Below, piece by piece: positions 18,131-26,353 of a stretch of 64,000 nucleotides of DNA. Below the pieces are notes generated by a model. That model searched no databases, was not told where the DNA came from, and worked only from the letters and a program-made list of their open reading frames with translations. Origin of the DNA: Sphingomonas sp. Leaf357 (lineage in GTDB: Bacteria > Pseudomonadota > Alphaproteobacteria > Sphingomonadales > Sphingomonadaceae); contig NZ_LMPM01000001.1 of NCBI RefSeq assembly GCF_001423845.1, positions 2,712,101 through 2,776,100 on the forward strand. Reading direction: 5' to 3'. The position numbers were made by a program, and so were the translations under genes. The stretch's first letter is position 1. Every line of letters starts with the position of its first letter.

Positions 18131-19201
18131 ATGATGAAATCAGCATCACCGACTGGCCTGTTTCCGGCGAGCGAGGCGATTTGGGCCCAGGAATCGACGG
18201 TCGATGCGAAGCTGCGCTGGCTGATCGCACGGGATCCTGCGGTCTCGGGCACACCGGTATCCATGCACCTGGATCACCGTCCGGTCACGCCGTCCGATGC
18301 CATCCCCAATATGTTTGCAAGCGGTGGCGAACGATTTTACGCTACCGACCCTGGATGCTGCGTCCATCTTATGGACGGATTTGTGTCGCGTGCGTGGCGC
18401 CTGACAGCCTCTGCGGCCGAAGACTGCCTGCGCCTGCGCTTCGCATTTTTGGGGGGAGCTCTGTACAGTGCGGCGAACGCAATGCTGCACGAAAAGGCAT
18501 CCACTTGCACATTCATCATCCAGCCGTCCGGATCGAGCCTAACGGGGGTATTTCGCCGCGATACCGCATATAAATTCTGCGCGATCAACATGTCCCGGCG
18601 CTTTCTGGGCGAGACGCTTGGCCTTGACGCGACGGACCTGCCACCTGCGCTGTTCTCCAATTGGCAACGGGACCAGACCGTCATCGGCCAATTCCCGCTC
18701 GATCGGGCCACCCTCGCACTGGCGAGCAGGATGTTCACGTTGGAAGGCTCGGACAATTGGCGCCGGGTTCAGGTCAAAGCGCTCGCCCTCGACACGGTCA
18801 GGCAGGCGCTGCAATCTTGGGAGCGACAACCCGTCGGAACGCGTGCCGCCATCCGTTTGGGGGCTAACGATCGTCGCGCCCTCGTAGCGCTCCGCAATCA
18901 CGCCGATGCCGTGGCGGCGGAGGGCATCTTGCTGAAAGACGCGGCGGCGATGACGGGGCTGAATCGCAACAAATTGCAACTCGGATTTCGCCAGATGTTT
19001 GGCCTGTCGCTGCAGCAATACTGTCTGGATCAACGCATGCAAAAGGCATGCGAAATGCTCCGCGACCCGGCAAACTCGATCGGATCGATCGCGATCGCGC
19101 TGGGATTTTCGGAACCGACCAACTTCACCGCCGCGTTCCGCAAACATTTCGGAGTGCCGCCATCACGGTTTCGCGGGCACGGCACTTCCGGAGACACCTG
19201 A
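18131..19201 (+). CDS. AraC family transcriptional regulator
   Basis: 356 residues from the ATG at 18131; the frame is open back to an ATG at 18086 and no strong ribosome site decides between them. The C-terminal double helix-turn-helix is clear: 'GILLKDAAAMTGLNRNKLQLGFRQMFGLSLQQYCLDQRMQ' and 'NSIGSIAIALGFSEPTNFTAAFRKHFGVPPSRFR'. The N-terminal ligand region is not recognised. It is transcribed away from the TonB receptor gene and is the likely activator of the TonB-P450-S9-MFS unit. Confidence 0.87.
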   Translation: MMKSASPTGLFPASEAIWAQESTVDAKLRWLIARDPAVSGTPVSMHLDHRPVTPSDAIPNMFASGGERFYATDPGCCVHLMDGFVSRAWRLTASAAEDCLRLRFAFLGGALYSAANAMLHEKASTCTFIIQPSGSSLTGVFRRDTAYKFCAINMSRRFLGETLGLDATDLPPALFSNWQRDQTVIGQFPLDRATLALASRMFTLEGSDNWRRVQVKALALDTVRQALQSWERQPVGTRAAIRLGANDRRALVALRNHADAVAAEGILLKDAAAMTGLNRNKLQLGFRQMFGLSLQQYCLDQRMQKACEMLRDPANSIGSIAIALGFSEPTNFTAAFRKHFGVPPSRFRGHGTSGDT

Positions 19202-19509
19202 TCGATCTTGCCCGCGGGAATACCATGCGCGGCAGCGCATCGGCACGCGATGAGGATTGTACTCGACCGACAGTTCCGCTTAGGACCTAGCATGGGCAGG
19301 AGTACCTTGGGGACTTACAGGTCTCAGCGTTTCAGCTGCCCATCAAGAAGAAAGAAATTGAAGATGGAACTAGACCTCGACCGACGAGACAATGTCGCCG
19401 GCTCTTGCCACCCACGGTCGCCAAAGCGCGATCGTACCTGACGAATTGAAAGTTTTCCTACTGAATAACATGTGGGTCAAGCCGCTGGCCTGGTAGAAGG
19501 CCGACGGCG
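19202..19509. other. Intergenic stretch before the IS630 remnant; no gene recognised
   Basis: About 308 bases between the AraC regulator and the first transposase codons. Short frames are present but none resembles a protein. The right part probably contains the degraded left end of the IS element: AGTTTTCCTA near 19450-19459 is roughly the complement of GAGGAAAAC near the other end at 20290-20300. That match is too short to define terminal inverted repeats. Confidence 0.4.
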
Positions 19510-20330
19510 ATGGCGCTTTCCTATTCTCAGGATTTTCGGCAAAGTGTTGTGTCATGCGTGCGTCGGGAGCGACGTTTTGCGGGGCGGCTACGCGTTTCGG
19601 GGTGCGCGTGGCGACGGCGGTACACTGGTCATATCGGCAGCGCACAACCGGCGATGCATCGGCGCGCCCGACGGGTGGCTTCTGGCGGACGGCTCTTGCA
19701 GGCGACTGAGAGTAGTTGCTGGCGCGGATCGCCGAGAGTCCGTACCTGAGGTTGCGGACGATCGTCGCCTAGCTGACGGCGCGCTACGTGCGGGTCAGCT
19801 ACGAGGCGGCCTCGCGTTTCCTACCGGCAGGCGGGACTGACGTTCAAAATGCCTGCACGCAGCCGAGCAAAAGTGGCCGGACTTGGCCCGCAAGCAGGAA
19901 CGTTGGCGACGCCATCGGCATGAGCCGATCCGCGCCGCCTCGTCCTTATCGACGAGACGTGAGCGAGACCGAACATGACCCGGGCCCACTGGCGATCCCT
20001 GCGCGGCGAGCGTCTGGTGGCCAAGCTCCAGCACTGTCGCGGGCGAACGTCATCTTCATCGCCGCGCTCCGTCATGGGCCAAGTCGTCCGCCAGGCGACC
20101 CGCAAGGCCGGCGCCCATTTTCCGTTCTTGCTGCCATATAGTCCCAACCTCACCCGATCGAACAGATGTTCTTCAAGCTCAAGACGCTACTCCGAAAAGC
20201 TGATGAACTAATCGCAGAGGCAACATGGAAACGGATCGGGTCGCTACTCGACCGCTTCAACGCAGAGGGATGCAGCAACTACCCTCTCCACGAGGAAAAC
20301 GCGCCTGTAATCGGGTCACACGCTAGTACG
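19510..20330 (+). mobile_element. Decayed IS630-family insertion sequence
   Basis: Pieces of one IS630-type transposase lie in order but in different frames. N-terminus 'MALSYSQDFRQSVV' is at 19510; 'RLVLIDET' with the first catalytic Asp is near 19943-19966, followed at once by a stop; 'MGQVVRQATRKAGAHFPFLLPYSPN' is near 20070-20150; and 'EQMFFKLKTLLRKADE' with 'EATWKRIGSLLDRFNAEGCSNY' is at 20160-20285. A single missing base in the 'PYSPNLNPIEQ' block (near 20152) breaks the frame. The segment with the second catalytic Asp is deleted between about 20070 and 20075. The element cannot transpose. It abuts the 3' end of the minus-strand aldolase-fold gene. Confidence 0.85.
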
Positions 20331-20959
20331 CCCCCCCTCTCGCCGAAACCGTAGATGTCGATGGTCCGCTCGCCGGCGGTGATGCGAGCGATCTTTTCGG
20401 TCTCGTCGCGCTCGCGCGCCGCGCCGCGCACCAGCGCGTCCGCCACGACCGCTTCGGGCAGCGCAACGACGCCGTCGCGATCGCCCACGATCAGGTCGCC
20501 CTGCCGTACGACGACCGCGCCGATCCGGATCGGCTGGCGCATCCATGCGGTCGCGTCATAACCCTTGATCGTGCCGTTGATGCAGATGCCGTTGGAGAAG
20601 ACCGGAAACGGCATCGTCAACAGCGCGGAAACATCGCGCACGCCGCCATCGATCACCAGCCCGCCAAGCCGCTGCGCAATCGCCGCGGTGTTGAGGATGT
20701 CACCCCAATAGCCCCATTCGGTACCGCCACTGGTCGAGACGACCAGCACGTCGCCTGGCGCGGCCTGATAGAGCGCCCGGTGGATCCACAGATTGTCGCC
20801 GGCGGGAATATGCACGGTGAAGGCTGGTCCCGCGATGCGCATCTCGGATGCGACCGGCTTGATTGCGGAGGGCAGCGCGCCGATCCGCCCCGCCGCCTCG
20901 TGCAACGTCGCAGCGCCGAGCCGGGTCGCTTCGGCCAGCTGTTCGGCGCTGTAGGTCAT
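20279..20959 (-). CDS. RraA/HMG-aldolase-fold protein, first of three consecutive paralogues (C-terminus altered by IS)
   Basis: 226 residues of the RraA-like family, which includes the class II 4-hydroxy-4-methyl-2-oxoglutarate / 4-carboxy-4-hydroxy-2-oxoadipate aldolases. 'GDNLWIHRALYQAAPGDVLV' and 'GGLVIDGGVRDVSAL' carry the catalytic Arg-Asp pair of the aldolases. The reading frame runs about 17 codons into the IS630 remnant (from about 20330 to the stop at 20279), so the native end, probably just after 'IDIYGFGER', has been replaced. Its ATG overlaps the stop of the next gene by four bases. Likely role: last step of a meta-cleavage pathway yielding pyruvate and oxaloacetate. Confidence 0.82.
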   Translation of the reverse strand: MTYSAEQLAEATRLGAATLHEAAGRIGALPSAIKPVASEMRIAGPAFTVHIPAGDNLWIHRALYQAAPGDVLVVSTSGGTEWGYWGDILNTAAIAQRLGGLVIDGGVRDVSALLTMPFPVFSNGICINGTIKGYDATAWMRQPIRIGAVVVRQGDLIVGDRDGVVALPEAVVADALVRGAARERDETEKIARITAGERTIDIYGFGERGGVLACDPITGAFSSWRG

Positions 20960-21627
20960 TGCGCGTCGCGGCGCTGGAGCAGGTGGTATTGCTGAGCCTT
21001 GCGCGCCTCGTCGAGCCGCAGCCCGCCGGCGATGGCATCGCGAATCCGCATCTCGGCAGCGTCGATCGTCTCGGCGGCGTCGAGTACCTCGTTCTCGCGA
21101 TCGGCGGGGATCACCACGACGCCGTCCGAATCGCCGCGCACGATGTCGCCCGGCGCAACACGCACGTCGCCGATCGTCACGATCACCTGAGTCGCGTCGA
21201 GCTGCACCCGGTCCTTGCCGGTGCGCATCGAATAGCTGCGGCTGTACATCGGATAGCCGAGGTCGAGCGCCAGATGCGTGTCGCGGCACGCCCCGTCGAT
21301 CACCGTGCCGCCCAAACCGCGTTTGTCGGCGGTGAAGGTCAGGATGTCGCCCCACACCGTCGCGTCGGGCCGGCCGCCATTATCGATCACCACGACATGG
21401 CCCTCGGGCACGTCGTCGATGAAATCGCCGACCGTGCCGAGCGGGTGGCCGACCGGGGCATAGGCCAATGTGAAGGCACGCCCCGCCAAGCGAAACTTGT
21501 GGTCCAGCGGCTTGATGCCGAGGCATTGTCCGGCGATGCCGAGCTTGTCGAGCGCGTCGCTGAGCGTCGCGGTCTCCAGCTTCGCCGCGCGTGCCACGTT
21601 GGTGTCGGTCACTCGCCCCTCGCTCAT
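20956..21627 (-). CDS. RraA/HMG-aldolase-fold protein, second of three consecutive paralogues
   Basis: 223 residues of the same fold. 'GHPLGTVGDFIDDVPEGHVVV' and 'GTVIDGACRDTHLALDLG' contain the nucleotide-free binding loop and the Arg-Asp pair expected for aldolase or decarboxylase activity. Only limited identity to either neighbour is apparent, so this is an old divergence and not a recent tandem duplication. Four-base overlaps at both ends (21624-21627 and 20956-20959) point to tightly coupled expression. Substrate unknown. Confidence 0.82.
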   Translation of the reverse strand: MSEGRVTDTNVARAAKLETATLSDALDKLGIAGQCLGIKPLDHKFRLAGRAFTLAYAPVGHPLGTVGDFIDDVPEGHVVVIDNGGRPDATVWGDILTFTADKRGLGGTVIDGACRDTHLALDLGYPMYSRSYSMRTGKDRVQLDATQVIVTIGDVRVAPGDIVRGDSDGVVVIPADRENEVLDAAETIDAAEMRIRDAIAGGLRLDEARKAQQYHLLQRRDAQ

Positions 21628-22286
21628 GCAAACGTCTCCAGCAGATGTTCGTAATCCCCGCCCATCACGGTCGACACGGGATGGCCGGCGAGAACCGCCT
21701 TGGTCATGCCGCCCTCGCGCGCGGCGATCCGTTCGGCGGCGGCAAGCACGTCGGCGATGCGGTCGGCGGGCACGAACGCCGCGCCGCTGCCATCCGCGAT
21801 CACCCAGTCTCCGGTCGCGACGGTGAGATCGCCCACCGTGATGGGTTCGCCCGTCGCCGTCTCGTAGATGCGGCCACGCGCGGTGCGGGCCGTGCTGCCC
21901 CGGGCATAGACCGGGAAGCCGATATCGGCAGCCTCATCGACATCGCGCGCGAGGCCCTCGACGATCACGCCGGACACCCCGCGCCCGCGCGCCGCGTTGG
22001 ACAGGATGCCACCCCAGCCGGCGCACTCGATACCGGTGCGCTGCTCGACCACGATCACCTGCCCGGGCTGCGCCAAGTCGATCGCGGTGGTGCACAGGTG
22101 ACGCGGCGTCGTGCCCTCGGGCGGCTTGCCCGCCGCGAGCTTGACGGTGATGATCGATCCGGAGACACGGCCCCGTGCGGCATGCGACCCCAGCCCCGTT
22201 ACCGACGGGGGCAAACCCAGTTGATCGAGCGCATCGGAGATCGCACAGGCATCGAGCCGCGCAAGGCGGGTGGCGAAGTCATCCAT
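21624..22286 (-). CDS. RraA/HMG-aldolase-fold protein, third of three consecutive paralogues
   Basis: 220 residues. 'DACAISDALDQLGLPPSVTGL' and 'GVIVEGLARDVDEAADIGFPVYARG' are typical of the RraA-like aldolase family and keep the Arg-Asp pair. It starts one base after the stop of the extradiol dioxygenase gene, so the five genes from 24322 to 20279 read as one transcript. With LigK at 45767-46441 this makes four members of the fold in the window. Confidence 0.82.
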   Translation of the reverse strand: MDDFATRLARLDACAISDALDQLGLPPSVTGLGSHAARGRVSGSIITVKLAAGKPPEGTTPRHLCTTAIDLAQPGQVIVVEQRTGIECAGWGGILSNAARGRGVSGVIVEGLARDVDEAADIGFPVYARGSTARTARGRIYETATGEPITVGDLTVATGDWVIADGSGAAFVPADRIADVLAAAERIAAREGGMTKAVLAGHPVSTVMGGDYEHLLETFA

Positions 22287-22287
22287 C

Positions 22288-23301
22288 TCAGTTCCAGTAG
22301 ACGAAGCCGTTGGCCGTGCCGGTGCCGGCTTCGGACCGGTAGCAGGGCTGGTAATCGACCACCTCGCCGGCCAGATCGGTCTCGAACAGCGCGCCGGCGG
22401 CGGCGATCCAGTTCTTCAATTCGCTGGTCCCGGATTGCAGCCAATCCTCGCCGATCGCACACAGCGTCTCGGCATCGCGCGCCGCGAGCGCGTCGAAGAT
22501 CTTCCGGTCGAATGCCTCGTCGATGACGAAATGCGACATGCCCCCGGAGCCGAAGATCGCGATCCGCGCATCCGATTTCCAGGCCTTGAGGGCCCGGCCC
22601 ACGGTGCGCCCCATCTCGAAGCAGCGCCGCGCGGTCGGCTGGTTCGGCGGGAAGAAGGTGTTGGTGATTATGGGAACGTGCGGACACACCTGATCGCGCA
22701 TGATCTGGCGATAGACGAAGCCGAAGGCGTGGCCGATACCGCTGTGCCAGTGGTTCTCCAGCCGCGGCAGCTTGCTCGCGCGCGTGATGTCGAAGCCGTT
22801 CGAGACGAGATCCCCGATCAGGTAATTGGCGAGTTCGGGATGCCCGGGATATTCGGTATAGACCGGCGGCTTATGCCCCGGTTCGGCGGCATGGATGCCG
22901 GGCGGATGGCGCGCCGCCTGCTCGTCCGACGAAGGCTCGTTCCACACCGCCTCGCCGTTGAAGACGGTGAACGCCGGCATCAGGGCGTCGTTGAACAGTT
23001 CCTGCTGGTCGTTGCCGAAGATCACCGCGACGTCCGACCCGGTGGCCGCATACACGTCGGCCATCTCGTTCATCGCGGCCCGGCAGGCGGCATTGCGCTT
23101 CGTCCGCTCATCGAGCGAACTCTTCTCGGCCAACCCCTCGCTCTTACGCATCTCGACCAGCGTCGCGAAGTCATAGCGGCCCGTCTGATACCAATGCGCC
23201 TTGTTGGCGTGATCGGCGGGCAGCCGCAGCAACCATTCGTCGGGCGTGGTCGACAATGTCGGGCCGTGGGTGGTCCACATGCCGAGTACGATCTCTGCCA
23301 T
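22288..23301 (-). CDS. Class III extradiol ring-cleavage dioxygenase (LigB-like)
   Basis: 337 residues. The LigB-type metal site is suggested by His13 in 'GMWTTHGPTLSTTP', 'VIFGNDQQELF', 'HWHSGIGHAFGFVYRQIM' and 'IFGSGGMSHF', the last being the conserved GxGGxSH loop. It is longer than LigB (280) and has no separate alpha subunit, as in single-chain gallate or 3-O-methylgallate dioxygenases of sphingomonads. Those substrates fit the LigJ-like neighbour, but the exact phenol is inferred. GGAGA precedes the ATG. Confidence 0.83.
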   Translation of the reverse strand: MAEIVLGMWTTHGPTLSTTPDEWLLRLPADHANKAHWYQTGRYDFATLVEMRKSEGLAEKSSLDERTKRNAACRAAMNEMADVYAATGSDVAVIFGNDQQELFNDALMPAFTVFNGEAVWNEPSSDEQAARHPPGIHAAEPGHKPPVYTEYPGHPELANYLIGDLVSNGFDITRASKLPRLENHWHSGIGHAFGFVYRQIMRDQVCPHVPIITNTFFPPNQPTARRCFEMGRTVGRALKAWKSDARIAIFGSGGMSHFVIDEAFDRKIFDALAARDAETLCAIGEDWLQSGTSELKNWIAAAGALFETDLAGEVVDYQPCYRSEAGTGTANGFVYWN

Positions 23302-23317
23302 GACCTATTCTCCGCTA

Positions 23318-24322
23318 TCAGACGTCGAGCTTGAAGACCCGGCGCGCATTGTCCTCGAAGATGAGCTTCTTGTCCGCGTCCGACAGCCAGTCGAATCCGG
23401 CGATGGTCGGCGCGATGTCATCCATCGTCCGGACCTGCGAGCCTTGCGGATCGTATTGCGATCCGACCCCCGGGCATTCAGATCCGAACAGGCAATGGTC
23501 TGCGCCGACCGTCTCGATCAGCAGCCGGAGCGCGCCTTCGGTATACAGCACAGTATCGAAATAGAGTTTGGAGAAATTCTCGCGGAAGTCCTTGCCGGCA
23601 TAGATGTTGCCGGCGATGAAACGGCCGATCTGATAGGGGATCGCACCGCCGCCATGGCTGACGACGATCTTGAGATCGGGGAAGTCGGTGAACACGTCCG
23701 AATTGACGAGGTTGTAGACCGCGGTCGTCTCCTCGTTGATGAAATGCAAGGAATAGGGCTCGCGGTCCTGCCGCGATCCGGTCGCGTGAATGTGCGCCGG
23801 CAGATCGAGTTCGCACAACTTCTCGTACAGCGGATACCAGTAACGCTCGCCTAGCCCCGGCGGGTGGGTGCCGCTATTCTCATAGGGATCGGGGTTGAGC
23901 AGGCAGCCCTTGAACCCAAGCGACACGCAGCGGTCGAACTCGGCGAAGGTGTTCTCGATCGGCTCGCCCGCGACCTGCGGCAGACCGCAGATGCCGACGA
24001 ACCTGTCGGGAAACAGCGTGACGTTGCGGTGGATGATCGTATTGCACTCTTCAACGAACCAATGGACCGCCCGGCCCGGCTCGAAGCTCGACATCATCTG
24101 GAACGGGCGCGGCGAGATCAGCTGCAGATCGGTGCCGTGCCGGTGCAGCATGTCGAGATGCCCGCACGGCGCCATCTCCTTCTTGTTCGCCGCCGCCCGG
24201 ATCTGGTCGTCGGTGACGCGGACGCCGCCGCGCCCGTGGCTGCCGCGATGCGACAGGACGGCGGACTTGTATGCCCACAGTTCGGGCGGGGCGCTCACAT
24301 GCCCGTGGCAATCAATGATCAT
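23318..24322 (-). CDS. Amidohydrolase-superfamily hydratase, LigJ-like
   Basis: 334 residues. 'MIIDCHGHVSAPPELW' gives the metal-binding HxH, 'HATGSR' and 'VVSHGGGAIPYQIGRF' further metal or active-site residues, and 'LFGSECPGVG' the C-terminal acid loop. The layout matches 4-oxalomesaconate hydratase LigJ, and a second, more canonical LigJ lies at 47799-48824. First gene of a minus-strand unit with the extradiol dioxygenase and three aldolase-fold genes, so it probably hydrates the ring-cleavage product of that dioxygenase. Confidence 0.83.
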   Translation of the reverse strand: MIIDCHGHVSAPPELWAYKSAVLSHRGSHGRGGVRVTDDQIRAAANKKEMAPCGHLDMLHRHGTDLQLISPRPFQMMSSFEPGRAVHWFVEECNTIIHRNVTLFPDRFVGICGLPQVAGEPIENTFAEFDRCVSLGFKGCLLNPDPYENSGTHPPGLGERYWYPLYEKLCELDLPAHIHATGSRQDREPYSLHFINEETTAVYNLVNSDVFTDFPDLKIVVSHGGGAIPYQIGRFIAGNIYAGKDFRENFSKLYFDTVLYTEGALRLLIETVGADHCLFGSECPGVGSQYDPQGSQVRTMDDIAPTIAGFDWLSDADKKLIFEDNARRVFKLDV

Positions 24323-24370
24323 CTGGCCCTCTCCGCCAATCCCGGCATGAATCGATCGGTCTCGACATTG

Positions 24371-24382
24371 TCAGACGTCTGA
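24371..24382. promoter_or_regulatory. Perfect palindrome between divergent LigJ-like and flavin monooxygenase genes
   Basis: TCAGACGTCTGA is a perfect 12-bp palindrome located 49 bp before the LigJ-like start and 47 bp before the flavin monooxygenase start, followed by an AT-rich TATTATAT. It is well placed to control both divergent units. The MarR protein at 25749 and the GntR protein at 30288 are candidates for binding it. Confidence 0.55.
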
Positions 24383-24428
24383 TATTATATGCTGGTCCGA
24401 CGTGCAACCCATTTAGGACGGACCGGTC

Positions 24429-25676
24429 ATGGATACCCCGAGCAGCATCGCGATCATCGGCGGCGGGATCGCCGGGCTTGCCCTCGCGCTGGGCCTGCAT
24501 CGCGACGGCATTGCGTGCCGGGTCTACGAGGCGGCACCCGAGATCGCCGAGATCGGCGTCGGCATCACGCTGCTGCCGCACGGCATGCGCGAGATCGCGA
24601 CGCTTGGCCTGGCGGGTACCGTGCTCGCGACCGGCATCGAGAATCGGGAGAGCGCGTTCTTCAACCGCTTCGGGCAGAAACTGTTCGGCGAGCCGCGCGG
24701 GAAGCTCGCCGGCTATCCCCAGCCCGAAGTCGGTATCCATCGCGGGCGGCTGCACGGCATCCTGCTTGCGGCGGTGCGCGAGCGGCTCGGCGCGGATGCC
24801 GTGGCCTGCGATCATCAGTTCGTGGGCCTCGACCAGACCGACGCCGACGTCACGCTGCACTTCCGGGCGACGTCGGACGGATCGTCGCGCCCGGCGGTCA
24901 CCGCCGCCGTCGCGATCGCCTGCGACGGCGTCAATTCGGCGGTGCGGCGCCTGTTCTACCCCGACGAGACGGTCGCGTTCACCGGCATCAACACGTGGCG
25001 CGGCGTGACCCGTCACCGGCCGATCCTGGGGGGGCGAACCTATATGCGGATCGGATCGATCAAGACCGGCAAGATCGTCGTCTATCCGATCGTCGACGAT
25101 ATCGACGGAACAGGTGACCAGCTGATCAACTGGATCGCCGAGATCGAAACCGAGCGTGCGCATCGCAACGACTGGAACACGACAGGCGACCGCGCCGACT
25201 TCCTGCCGATCTACGAGAGCTTCAGGTTCGACTGGCTCGACGTCGGCCAGCTGATCCGCGATGCCGAGACCGTGCTCGAATATCCGATGGTGGACAAGGA
25301 TCCGGTCGAGCGCTGGACGTTCGGTCGCGTGACGTTCGCCGGCGACGCCGCGCACCCGATGTATCCGCGCGGATCGAACGGGTCGGCGCAGGCGCTGATC
25401 GACGTGCGCACGCTGGCCGACCTGCTCGCTTGCAGCGAGGATCCGCGCGCCGCGTTCGCGACATATGAGGCGGAACGCCGCCCGGCGACGGCCGAGATCG
25501 TGCGCACCAACCGTACCAGCCCGCCAGACATCATCAACCTGAAGGTCGAGGAACTGGTCGGCGATCGTCCCTTCGACAATCTCGAGGACTATATATCGCA
25601 GCACGAACTGCGCGACCTTTCCGACCGGTACAAGCAGGTTGCCGGTTTCAGCCTGCAGCACCCGAATCCTGCCTGA
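24429..25676 (+). CDS. FAD-dependent aromatic monooxygenase (salicylate/3-hydroxybenzoate hydroxylase type)
   Basis: 415 residues of the group A flavoprotein monooxygenases. GxGxxG FAD motif 'IIGGGIAGLALALGLHRDG' at residues 8-26, the middle Asp-Gly motif 'IACDGVNSAVRRLFYP', and 'GRVTFAGDAAHPMYPRGSNG' that binds the FAD ribityl chain. Followed by a MarR regulator and near gentisate dioxygenase, it could make gentisate from 3-hydroxybenzoate or salicylate, or prepare the substrate of the neighbouring extradiol dioxygenase. Neither can be decided from sequence alone. Confidence 0.85.
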   Translation: MDTPSSIAIIGGGIAGLALALGLHRDGIACRVYEAAPEIAEIGVGITLLPHGMREIATLGLAGTVLATGIENRESAFFNRFGQKLFGEPRGKLAGYPQPEVGIHRGRLHGILLAAVRERLGADAVACDHQFVGLDQTDADVTLHFRATSDGSSRPAVTAAVAIACDGVNSAVRRLFYPDETVAFTGINTWRGVTRHRPILGGRTYMRIGSIKTGKIVVYPIVDDIDGTGDQLINWIAEIETERAHRNDWNTTGDRADFLPIYESFRFDWLDVGQLIRDAETVLEYPMVDKDPVERWTFGRVTFAGDAAHPMYPRGSNGSAQALIDVRTLADLLACSEDPRAAFATYEAERRPATAEIVRTNRTSPPDIINLKVEELVGDRPFDNLEDYISQHELRDLSDRYKQVAGFSLQHPNPA

Positions 25677-25748
25677 CCGGCGAGCGGCTTACACGACCGG
25701 ACAGATCGGCTAATAGCGGCGGAGGACTGAAATTCGTGAGGCTTAAGC

Positions 25749-26270
25749 ATGGTGCAGGATGGAGAACCGGGCGGGGAATCGTTGGACTCGCTTTACGGGC
25801 GACCAGGCTTCCTGCTGCGGCGGGCGCACCAGATCAGCGTGGCGCTCTTTCTCGAAGAGACCGCGGAACTCGGCCTCACCACCACGCAATTCGGTACGAT
25901 GTTGGCCCTGCGAGCGCGCGGAAGCCTCGATCAGGTGGGCATCGCGACTCTGGTCGGTATCGACCGGTCGACAACGGCGCTCGTCGTCAGCAAACTGGCG
26001 GATTCGGGCTATATCGAGCGCCGTGACGACCCGATCGACCGGCGGCGGAAGATCATCACGCTTTCGGACGCGGGGCACGCGATCCTCGATCGGGTTTCAC
26101 AACCAGCGCAACGCGCACGCGAACGCGCGCTTGAGCCGTTTTCGGCCAAGGACGCGGCCAAGTTCCTGAGCTTGCTGGAACAGTTCGTCGAAATGTTCAA
26201 CGAGCAGACCCGGGCGCCGATCCGAGCCGAACCGAGTGGAGTGCCGAACACGGCGAAAAAGCGTCGCTGA
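25749..26270 (+). CDS. MarR family transcriptional regulator
   Basis: 173 residues. The winged helix reads 'LTTTQFGTMLALRARGSLDQVGIA', then recognition helix 'LVGIDRSTTALVVSKLADSGYIERRDDPIDRRRKIITLSDAGH', including the DxRR wing typical of MarR. It lies 72 bp downstream of the flavin monooxygenase on the same strand and probably senses an aromatic acid and controls the monooxygenase and/or gentisate genes. Confidence 0.9.
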   Translation: MVQDGEPGGESLDSLYGRPGFLLRRAHQISVALFLEETAELGLTTTQFGTMLALRARGSLDQVGIATLVGIDRSTTALVVSKLADSGYIERRDDPIDRRRKIITLSDAGHAILDRVSQPAQRARERALEPFSAKDAAKFLSLLEQFVEMFNEQTRAPIRAEPSGVPNTAKKRR

Positions 26271-26353
26271 ACTACGATCGGCCGCCCCGCTTGGAAATGG
26301 CACCGTTCTCCCCCAAACGTGGAGAGAACGTATGACGAGCAACACCGGCCTTT

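Noticed and set aside
20279..21355. A long minus-strand frame covering the first aldolase-fold gene plus upstream sequence
   Set aside because: The part above 20959 is antisense-frame sequence of the neighbouring RraA-like gene with low-complexity Arg-rich composition; the real start is the ATG at 20959.
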